Of a stretch of 64,000 nt of DNA, positions 10,640-20,700 are shown piece by piece. Each line of letters begins with the position of its first letter. The stretch's first letter is position 1. The notes under the pieces are model-generated. The model worked only from the letters and a program-made list of their open reading frames with translations. It had not been told where the DNA came from and did not search any database. Made by a program: the position numbers and the translations under genes. Origin of the DNA: Erodium maritimum (taxonomy: Eukaryota; Streptophyta; Magnoliopsida; Geraniales; Geraniaceae); NCBI GenBank assembly GCA_963921825.1, contig OY997596.1, positions 2,795,001-2,859,000 of the forward strand, written 5' to 3'.

Positions 10640-11861
10640 TCTTTCTATCACTCCTCATCAACACAACTCAATCTTTCTCCATTTCTAATCTCAGATGCTG
10701 CTTGTTTCTCTCCTTCGTTTGTAGATCTATCGAGGTTTCAATCTCTATCTATATGCTGCTAATCAAATGTTTCAAGTCAGTGTTGTTATTTGATGGTTAT
10801 TTCTCTCCTTTCCTTGTTTTGTAGATCTATTGATGCTTCATCCATGCAAGAACAGCTCTGCAGCTATTTCCACGACTCAGGTATACTTTTCAACAATTCG
10901 AGTTTTGTAACATTCTTTCCAAGGTTAATCATCTGTAGTACCCATTTTTTATCGGTAACACTCCTTTAGTATTCTGGACAAAGTTATAGTCGGGTTTTAG
11001 TCATTTTGATGATCTGTAATCAATTCATATAGGGTATTAAATGTTCTATTACCAATACATAAGGGATATTAAATGATTTGTGACCAATTAATAAAAGGTA
11101 TTAAATGACAGTTGCCAAAACAGAGGGACTGTTATTAAACGTTACAAAACGCATAGATACAAAAAATATGTTATAAATAAAAAAGGGGTATAAAAAGTAA
11201 TTAGCCCTTCCTTCTAGGATGCATTATTGTAAATGTTTGAGAATTGTGTTCAACTTTAGGTTTCAAATTTTATCATTGACTTCATTTTTGAAACAACACC
11301 CACCAAAAAACTCTCGGCCGACGAAAAAATTTCAGACGTCCGTCAAGTAAGTTTCTTGACCGACGAAAATCCATGCCGTTGGTTAAGTAAGTCGATTGAC
11401 CGACGTCAACAAATAATCGTGGGCCAAAATGCTTCCTTGACCGACGACATGACTTTTCGTCGGGCAAAAGACCAAAATGAATCCTATTTTTCACATGAAT
11501 AATACAACCAATATTAAATATCACATACACGGTTTTGATTTTCTTATGTACCCTACAACATTTATCTTATTGAAGAAATATTGTTTTTTTTTTGAAACGA
11601 GAAATATTGTTTTCTTCTTATCGTTGATGTCATATAAGACATTACATCTAATTATTTGGATACATAATGCGTCTCATTTTACCCATATTTTTCTTTCCTA
11701 AATCCAGTGCGGGTATGGTCTGAGTTTTTATTTCTTTCCCTCTATCGTTTTGCTTTAAAATTTAATTATTATAACATGTATGTATCATTTTATGGGTTTT
11801 GTCTTGCAGACATGTAAGGAACAGGTGCTAAAGATCAAGATAGCCAAGACAGCAACTTCAG
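10640..11861 (+). other. Orphan leader exons, possibly of a lost NLR copy
   Basis: The 10,650-10,885 segment resembles 5380-5520 upstream of paralog A and itself contains an imperfect internal duplication of the TTTGTAGATCTAT block. It ends in a CAG|GTATAC donor. A 52-nt block at 11,810-11,861 is bounded by TTGCAG and GGTAATTT, a second exon-like unit. Joined, they have an early stop, so they fit an untranslated leader better than a coding exon. No NLR body follows. At 11,285-11,470 there is a run of diverged GACCGACGA-type motifs in both orientations, likely the remains of a foldback element. Confidence 0.35.
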
Positions 11862-12190
11862 GTAATTTCCAGTTTGTGGTGCAAAACAATTTTGTTCTGG
11901 AAATTTTCAATTATCATCGTATTATATATAGATCACACTCATAATAATGAACTTCATTGGCTAGATATCTTTACAATGTTGATGTTTGTTCTGTTATAAT
12001 AAAAAATAATCTGTCCATCCAAGGTAAGCGATTCCCTTAGAGTATTGTTATAATAGTAATCATAACAATACCCTAATACTTATCATGATAGGCTTTAAAG
12101 CTTTGGAGAACAAGACTTGGTTTTACTAAATACATAGATAACTTCTTCTAGAATATAACAACACGCGATTAATCTTAACGAATCATTCCT

Positions 12191-13220
12191 TTTTTTTTGG
12201 CGAAAGTGTTGGATTTATTGAATATAGGGTTAATTCCACCTCAGTACCCTAAATCTTTCATATTTCATTTAGAGTACCCTAAATCTTTTTTGTGTCATCT
12301 CAGTACCCTAAATCTTTCATATTTCATTTAGAGTACCCTAAATCTTTTTTGTGTCACCTCAGTACCCTAAACTTTTATTAATTCCATTTTAGTACTCTAA
12401 ACTTTCATTAATTTCATTTTAGTACCCACCGTTAACTTTACCATAATTTTGGTTGTTGGTGAGGGGTAGTATGATCATTTTACTTGTTTTGGATTGAAAA
12501 TCATATGCAAAATTAACGGTGGGTACTAAAATGGAATTAATGAAAGTTTAGGGTACCGAGTTGACACAAAAAGATTTAGGGTACTCTAAATGAATTAATG
12601 AAAGTTTAGGGTACTGAGGTGACACAAAAGATTTAGGGTACTCTACATGAAATATGAAAGATTTAGGGTACTGAGGTGGAATTGTCCCTTGAATATAATC
12701 CCTTGCCAGTAACCTGGAAATAGATTCTGGCAAGTCATTACAATCCCACACCATATTAACTCACGCACGGGCATTTCTAGCTAGCTCATCAGCTACTCTG
12801 TTAGCAGTCCTCCTAACATGGACTATTTTTATATCATTTAAGCCACATAAAATCTGCTTATAGTCATCAATGATAGCTCCCAATGGAGTAAGTAAGGATG
12901 AGGTACTATTAATTGCTTGAACGATACTCAAGCAGTCCGACTCAACCACCCCATGCTCCATTGTTCGGGTCGTGAGCTCCCTCTACGCCTCCTTCATCGT
13001 CAAATCCTCAAGGACTTCTGTGTCTTGAATGTCCTTAAATTCCCATCACCTGAGAAAAATAGGCACACCCATGTCATCGCGACATACCCCGCCTCCACCT
13101 CCCCCAAACCCTGAAAAAACTGCAGCATCGGTATTGATTTTCCACCCATTCACGGTCGGTTTCCTCCACCCGTCCCTATTTACCGCCTGCCTTCTCTTTC
13201 TTTGAGCATACCCACTTTCC
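12191..13220 (-). mobile_element. LINE relic: C-terminal RNase H-like domain and 3' end
   Basis: On the minus strand, frames around 13,170-13,040 read NGWKINTDAA and GGGGGVCRDD. The frame 12,961-12,761 reads ESDCLSIVQAIN and HVRRTANRVADELA. These are hallmarks of the RNase H-like (RVT_3) domain that ends plant L1-type ORF2 proteins. A stop and a frame change separate the parts, so the copy is dead. The 3' end is TTTCGCCAAAAAAAA at about 12,191 (poly-T on the plus strand). A MITE sits in its 3' untranslated region. The upstream reverse transcriptase was not found, so the copy is 5'-truncated. Confidence 0.75.
12227..12688. mobile_element. Foldback MITE, Mutator-like, 9-bp TSD
   Basis: This is a long imperfect inverted repeat with ends GGGTTAATTCCACCTCAGTA and TACTGAGGTGGAATTGTCCC. 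It is flanked by the 9-bp direct repeat TTGAATATA at 12,218-12,226 and 12,689-12,697. Each arm consists of tandem variants of a CCTCAGTACCCTAAATCTTT / GAGTACCCTAAATCTTT unit. There is no coding sequence. A 9-bp target duplication suggests mobilisation by a MULE-type transposase. It is inserted in the 3' end of the LINE relic. Confidence 0.9.
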
Positions 13221-14109
13221 ACGAGTCTGGTTTTATTCCTAACAATTTATCCTTTTGAGTTCTTCTTCGGGTTACATATCCACGTCAAAACAATTTCCAT
13301 GTGATTTTTTGATAAATAGCTCAAATGCTAGGTTCCATTCCTCAAATTCATTCTCACAGATTTTGTGGAATTTTTTTTAGCACGTCTTTGTGCTAGATTA
13401 GACAGAAGTAGCTCATGTTCTAGTCGAACTCACTGTTACTGATTCATTTTCTTCGTTGTTGATAGATGGGTTTTCGGTGCTTCCACTTTGAATGCTTGTT
13501 CTAAAGAACCTTAGAGAAGTATGTGACATAAGAGTAAGAAGAACTTTGGAGATGACTAGATTTCTCTCCAGAATTTATTTCGTAGGCGACATCTCTGATG
13601 AACTTGTTTCGGCCTTCTTATTAGAAGAAGATCGAGTAACCTATGATCAGTTGGCACGAAATTCTAGAAAGAAGTTCAACCTTGTTATGACCTGAAAACT
13701 TCTAAAGCTAATTCCTCGGTCACACGACATTTAGTCTTGAGCAATTGAAATTCATAGTCACAAAAATTCGAGAAAAAAGGAGTGCATGAATTAGTATAGT
13801 ATATTTTCAAGGATCAGATTATACAAAAAGTCTAATCAACTAGAATAATGGACAAGGCAATGATATTTATACTAGTTTAGAACTTTCTTCATGGCTAAAG
13901 AACAAATGAGATCGTGAAAGCTCTTTTTTAGACATGTGTTGGCCACCTTTGTGTTTCACCTCCTGGTAAGGTGTTTCTTGCCCCCCAACTAATGCATGCT
14001 TGATACCTTTTTATTTAGGCATGCAAGTATTAAGCTATTTGTGCCAAGATCAAGTTTTCATGTGTTTGGTAAATGCCTAGCACACTTATATAGCTCTCTA
14101 CATCACTAA
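13221..14109. other. No gene recognised
   Basis: The longest open frame (13,492-13,695, +) matches no family I know and lacks clear splice context. The region is AT-rich with no repeat structure that I could define. Confidence 0.4.
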
Positions 14110-16830
14110 TTGGTTGCACCGTGAGCAGCTTCATATCTTTGGCAAGCATGTAGTTCCCAATCTAAGCAGCGCGTCTCGTCACCAAAAAGTTGAACTAGCT
14201 CGCCATGTCAAGCAGGTCATTCGTGCGGTTCGCATCCGCGATCTCAAAAAACGGTGCACACTCGTGCGTTCACGACTGTACTTGGCCGGACAAGTAAAAC
14301 AGAGTCCATTGGCCCGCTTCTCATCCAGAGACATTGGTATGAGTTTTCTCGATTTTTTAGCAGGTGGAGGCGCTGGGAGCAATGAAACAGATTGTGGCAT
14401 AGGTAAATATTGTTATCTGGTTTTGGAAAACTGTTGAAACAGTGGCCTCGTCGTCGCCATATGATATTGTTTCAACCGATTTTCCTCGTGGCAAGCAATA
14501 TACATTGCATGAAGCAAGGATCTTGGGCTGAAAAGTTGGACACCTGGCCGGATCTGAGGCTTCAACCCACCAATGAAATTAGAGATGAAGAAGTCTTTAG
14601 TGAGATTTGGGTAGCGCGTCACTACCAAAACCTTGAGCTCGTAATCTTGAATTGAAGTCGTTTGTTGCGGTTGCATCAGATCAATCAGTACATCCTCATG
14701 ACCCATCATTTCGAATTTCCAGGTCAAGTCGTAGCAGAACTGGTCCCACTAGATGTTGCCCTTGCCTATTGCGTACTCCGTGAACCAGTACTCTGTCGTA
14801 CCAGAGAGATGAATGGAGGCCAATCGTACCTTCTGGTCTTCTGGGATATCATAGAAGGATAAAATAGAGTGAATCTCTACGAACCCAACCTTGAACATCC
14901 GAGCCATCGAACATGGAAAAAGACAAGGAGGGAGTTCGAAATGTCATCTGATTTGTGGTGGTTGTTGGTGAAAGTGAGGAGGATGATGTCGTGGTGGGGG
15001 CGGGGTGGTGATCTAGGGTTGTATGGAGATGTTGGAGGAGGTGGATGAATTGGTTAGTGAGGAAGAACATGAGATGAGCAGCCTTGTTCCTGAGGAAATT
15101 GTCTCTAGGCAAAAAAAGTGGTATGGGTTGTGTTGCTCGTGGAGTGGTGGGGATATGTTTTGTAAAATTCTGAATTATTATTGGTGAAACTTGATATTCT
15201 TGATGATTCAATACAATGAGAGCATCCCTTTATATAGGGATTAACTCTATGCGAAATAGGAAATAGTAATACTAAACATTATAGGAAATCTAACTTAAAG
15301 AAGAATATGAAATACTTAAACTGGAAATAAACTAAACTCTAACACTTCCCCTCACGTGCAAATCAGATAACGAGTCTTGCACGTGGACGAAGAATAAATT
15401 TCAAATTTCTTCATGTTGTTGTTTCACCACTATGATGTTGTTGCCGAAGACTAAGATTTTAATTTTTTTTTTCAACACTCCCCCTCACGTGTAGTATGGT
15501 CATCTACACGTGGGCCATAGCAGGTCTGGACATCTGCACATGTACCGGAGACCACAGGGTGGAGGTGACTAACGGGACGATACCCAATAACGGCTTTTTA
15601 AAGCCTAAGACGATCTGGAGCCATTGGCTCATACCCTGATTTTACGGACGCACGATTCAGCATCGAGCAATTAAACCACGTGGGAGCAAAACATCTTCAC
15701 GCAAGTCGCATAACGACAATGCGAAACAACTTCAAGCAACTACGCCGACGGTGCGAAATAAATTTGAGCAACTACGTCGTTTAACGACGGTGCAAAACAT
15801 ATTCAAGTAAGCACGACGATGATGCAAACTATGCTGATTTTACGGACTCCCAAATATGTGATTTTTTTTTTTCCGGAAAATCAACAAAACCCTAAAATCA
15901 AAAGAATGGAGATGGAAGGAAATAGCTCGGCTGAATTTTCAGCGTGAACAGTAACCATGAACAGTATTCTAGTGAACAGTGGTCGCGCGTGATCGCGCGT
16001 GAACAGTGCTCGCGGATGAACAGTAGAAACCCGAACAATAATGCCTTGCCACCCGCTAAATTATATATTAACGAGTGGGCAAAGCCATAACCCACAACAA
16101 TTTAACCTAGAATCGAATAGGCTCTGATACCATGTAAAATTCTGAATTATTATTGGTGAAACTTGATATCCTTGATGATTCAATACAATGAGAGCATCCC
16201 TTTATATAGGGATTAACACTGTGAAATAAGGAATAGTAATACTAAATATTATAGGAAATCTAACTTAAAAGAAAAATAGGAAATACTTAAATTGGAAATA
16301 AACTAAACTCTAACAGGTGGAATAGGTAGAGGTTGTGGTGGAGAAATTTTCTGGCCCAAGATTGAGGATACCTGGAGACGAGGAAGGGTTAGCGACTACC
16401 AACGGGGTTATGGACTTGCCTCTGTCTTAGCCGTGAGACCCATCCCAGATGTGGATGTGTTCTGGCTGGCACAAACTGGAGACGCTCCAGTAAGGACTCA
16501 ACGCCTCTGCGCAGTCCCTGCATCTCTGCCCTGCTTTGTTCTCCCATGGGTGTGAAGTTGGCTACTTCAACGCGAAGCTCATTCACTCCGGATCGAGTAA
16601 CGCACTCCTCTGTTGCTTCACTGGACGCCATAGCCACAAGTCGCCGAAAGGAAGGCTCTGATATCATTGTCAAGAGCAAGAGTGCTCTTGAGGTTTTGAG
16701 TTAACAGAAAAGAAAGCTTGATTGATATAGGAATAGAGCCAATGACCCTTACAAGGATTCAACGCTATTTCTAAAAAGACATCACCCTTCCTATTTTAAA
16801 ACTATAACGTCCAAATTTATGCTTGATCCC
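14110..16830 (-). mobile_element. Ty3/gypsy-type relic: LTR end, PBS and gag
   Basis: Read on the minus strand, a probable LTR end (TGTCAAGAGC on the plus strand, near 16,671) is followed by a TGATATCAGAGCC sequence. That sequence resembles the initiator-Met tRNA primer site. Gag-type frames follow: an N-terminal part, a FSMFDGSDVQGW-type motif, a FIGGLKPQIR-type gag core, and a degenerate zinc-knuckle region after an EKRANGLCF motif. No protease, reverse transcriptase or integrase was seen. The element is broken in several places, interrupted by a small LTR element, and looks old. The outer LTR boundary is approximate. Confidence 0.7.
15161..16315 (-). mobile_element. Small non-autonomous LTR element (TRIM/LARD-like)
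   Basis: Two similar repeats at 15,161-15,345 and 16,133-16,315 begin TGTAAAATTCTG and end CTCTAACA on the plus strand. Next to the right copy is the reverse complement of TGGTATCAGAGCC (primer site). Next to the left copy is a purine-rich GTGAGGGGAAG (polypurine tract on the minus strand). The 787-bp interior encodes no recognisable protein. A TTTATATAGGG in each LTR may be its TATA box. The expected 5-bp duplication is not exact; GGTGG follows the right end and occurs 10 bp outside the left end. It is inserted in the Ty3 gag relic. Confidence 0.8.
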
Positions 16831-17749
16831 AAGAGCTACTACTATTATAAATGGATGGACACCAACGCGCGATGCGCGCTCCTGCAACAAACTCTGTCTC
16901 CTGCTCTGTTCTTCTGCAACTCGCGCTTCAGACAAAGGAGGAAGACGACGATGCGTGCCTTTGACGTTGGCTGCCTATTACGAGCTCACACGTGTCCGAA
17001 TCCCAAAATATCATCGGCTTTTTCTCGTTACCATACGCATCGTTTCACTTAAGTGAGTTAAGTCGAAATGCTGCGTTGCTTTCATCTCCTACCTCGGACT
17101 TGCTTGTCACGCAAGCAATCGTGACAATCTCCTTTTAGAAGCTGGAGAAGTGCAAGGCAAATTTAGAGGGCTTTCCAATATCAGATTTTGAAGAAGAACC
17201 CAAGAGGCCCTCGCGGTGCATAGGGTGAAGTCGTCTTCCCATTAGAAATCCAAACCCTCAATACTGTGGATGCTCTTATAAATTAATGGATAGAACCTGG
17301 CCAGCCCAGAGCTAGCAGAGATACACTCCCAGTTGCGATGAAAAGGCGGCGAGGCCTCATACCGCGATACACAATCGGTGAGAGAGGCTGGATGAGGAGG
17401 GGGTGTGCCTCGCCGCAACAGGAAGCATCCAGATGCGCCTGGAGAACCGGTAACAGTAGTGCACACCCAAGAAAGCCTCGGACGACTTCGAGAGCATCCA
17501 GGATGGATCTCCGATGACGATAGGCGTAGGGTTTTTGAGAGGATTAGTTGGCGCTCTTTAATGTCTTTTGCTCCGGATATATTATCACTGATTCTTAATG
17601 ATCTTCCTGATTAGGAAGACAGCTTTCGCATTTGTTCTTCCATGCATTAATTTTCTCATTTCACCTTATCGACAGGTTTATCTAATTAATTAATCATGTC
17701 AAATCTACTAATAACATTTTCATTTTCAGGTTAATTGGGTATATAGAAA
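16831..17749 (+). promoter_or_regulatory. 5' flank and spliced leader of NLR paralog B
   Basis: A block at 17,264-17,300 with TGTGGATGCTC and TTATAAATTAA matches 5847-5890 upstream of paralog A and is a possible core promoter. From about 17,606 to 17,730 the sequence matches the leaders of A and C. It ends in a TTTCATTTTCAG acceptor, followed by GTTAATTG and a short 5' untranslated stretch before the ATG at 17,750. The leader therefore contains an intron. A small open frame at 17,405-17,614 lies here and is not shared with A. Confidence 0.5.
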
Positions 17750-20700
17750 ATGGCAGCCGAGTTTTGCATCTCTATTGCAGCCAAGATATCAGAATATCTG
17801 GTTGAGCCTCTACTTATAAGGCCTTTTCGTCCTATCTTCTGCTTTCAGAGCATTGTTGATGATTTTCTTGATCAAAACAAGAGGCTGACTGCAATTCAAG
17901 AGAAAGTGCAAAATGATGTGAAGCGTAACAAAGATAATGCTCGAGTTATCTACGACCATGTTGAAAAATGGGTGAAAGAAGTGAAGGAAGAGGTAATGCC
18001 CCAAGTGTCCCACTTGATTGATCTGTTGGGGGGAAATAAGAGTTGTCTCTGGTGTCCCAATTGGACTTGTCACTACACCTTCAGCAAGCAAGTTTCTAAG
18101 ATGGCAGCCACTATGAAGACATTATGTGAAGAGGGTCATTCATTTAGCTCGGTCTTGCACCCTCCTGCTCTTCATCAAGATATCAGACCACCTTCATCTG
18201 CTTCCTTTATGCATTCCCAATCTTCAAGATTAGCTTTCAATCAAATCATGGAGGCGCTGAAAGGGCATGACATCAACATGATTAGACTATATGGCGGGGC
18301 AGGTTCAGGGAAAACAACCATGGCCCAACTAGTTGGAAAGGAAGCTCAAAAGCTCAGTTACCGTGTCATCATAGTTCCTGTTGCTCAATATCCACTAGTT
18401 AGCAGCCAACAAGATTTTATTGCTGAATTTTTGGATCTCCAATTTGATCAGCTGAAGATTGAGCAAGGAAGAGCAGCTAAATTGCGGCAGAGGTTGCAGA
18501 ATGATGAGAAGATCCTCATAATTTTTGATGATGTGCAGAAAGAGTTCGACTTGGGCACAGTAATTGGAATCCCCTCATCGGATAGTGGCTGCAAAATTCT
18601 GTTGACGACCCCTCATGTTGATACACTAAATAACATTAAGTTGGGTGCCTTGTCAGAAGATGAAGCTTGGACTCTGCTCAAAAGTACTGCTGCTGTTGGT
18701 GATGAAGTAAGGATGCATGATGTGGTTAAGGATGCTCTTGCAGATTGCAACGGCCTTCCCAAAGCTATTGTAGCAATGGGAACTGTCCTGAATGGAAAAG
18801 GTGTTCAGGAATGGGGAGACACTCTTCAACAACACAAAGCCGCTAAGTTAAAAATCACTGACGGTCTCAGGGAAGGTGTCAAGAAGCTTAGCCTGAGACA
18901 AGATGCGGTGAACATTAATATCAGGACGGCGAAACAAAATGTTGAGGAAATTTATCAAGAAGTTGAAACGTGGCTCAAAGATGTGGAGAGAGTCATGACA
19001 AATGTTGAGCAGTTTGAGATCGAGTTAAAGAAGAGCATCTGGTGTTTTGACGAGCGTAGTGTGGAATCCAGAATAGACGCATTGGTAACCAGCGTTAAGG
19101 ATCTCCAAGAACAAGGCAATTTTGACAAAGTATCGCATCCTACTCCACTTGAGCCAGGCATGAGATTGTTGTCATCTGAAGATTTTCTGTTTTCTAAGGC
19201 AGCAAAATCAGCTTTCAATCAAATCTTGGAAGCATGGAAGACAGATAGCGTCAATATGATTGGGTTATATGGAATGGGAGGAATCGGGAAAACAACACTG
19301 GCAAAGCAAGTGCACAATGAAGTCATAAGGCAGAATGCGTTAGCCGTCATGGTTACGGTCTCTCAAAAGCCGGATATGGGAAACATACAAGACGAAATTG
19401 CACGTTGTTTGAATCTCAAATTTGAAAAGGACACACCGGATGTAAGAGCGATTAAATTAAGACACAGATTGAAGGATGAACAGATCCTCATAATCCTAGA
19501 TGATGTTTGGAAGAAATTCGACTTGAGATCTATAGGAATAACACTCAACAATAGCAAAGGTTGTAAGATTCTCGTGACAACTAGAAGGAGGGATGTGTGC
19601 TCTTCCATGAATTGCCAATCAAAGGTCCAACTAAATCTGTTCTCTAAGGATGAATCACAAAATTTATTTAAGAAAAAGGCGGGATTGTCCAATGAGTTTG
19701 AGCTGGATGATGTGGGAAAACAAATAGTTGCAGAATGCAAGTGCCTTCCTATAGCCCTTGAAACTGTGGGAGCAGCCTTGAAAGGGAAAGATAATGATGC
19801 ATGGATAGATGCATTGAAACATATAAGAGATGCAAGTCTTGTGGACATAATTGGGGTTGATAATGAAGAGAAAAATGTTTACAGATGTCTTCGCCTTAGT
19901 TATGATTATTTGAATGATCAACCACAAGGCTTGGAAGCACAATTTATATTGTTGTTATGTTCCCTCTTTCCAGAAGATTACGAAATTGAGGTGGAGGACC
20001 TGACTAGATATGCATTTGGGATGGAGTTGTTTAAAAAGGTGAATTCCATAAAGGAAGCAAGGAGAAAAGTTCGAGTGGTGATTCGGTTTCTGACGAATTC
20101 ATGTTTGTTGTTAGACGTTGGGGGTGAAGAATATGTTAAATTGCATGATGTCGTTCGTGATGTTTTGTTATGGATTGGAGCTACAGAACCTCAAGAAAGG
20201 AACACTACATTGACAGTGACAGACAACGTCACTTTGAAGGACCTGATCAAAGAGAAGAGCTTTCAGAATTGCAAAGCATTATCAGTTACGTCCGACGTCA
20301 TTCCCAAGTTTTCCAAATGCAGCAAGTTGAAATTTCCAAAGCTTGAGATTATTTTAATCTTGGGGAAGGATCTTGTTGAGTTTGGGGAAGGATTTTTCGA
20401 GCATATGGAACACCTTAAGGTTTTGGATGTTAGAAGTTCTTCGACTTCGAGGTGGAGAAGGTGTGAGTTTGCAATGCCCCAATCACTTAGATGTTTGGAG
20501 CATCTCCGTACTCTAATGTTGAGAAATTGTGGATGTTCAAACAGTTCTATTCTCAGAGATTTGGGAAGACTGAGAATACTATCTCTGCGCGAGTGCAGAA
20601 TAGATTGCGGAGTAGAAGTAGTGTCGGGATTGAAGAAATTAAGATTGTTGGATTTGTCAGAAAGAATGATGCTTACTTCAGATGTGACAGAGAGGTTAGT

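Noticed and set aside
17405-17614. Small open frame upstream of paralog B
   Set aside because: It is not shared with the A or C leaders and has no recognised domain; probably leader or intron sequence.
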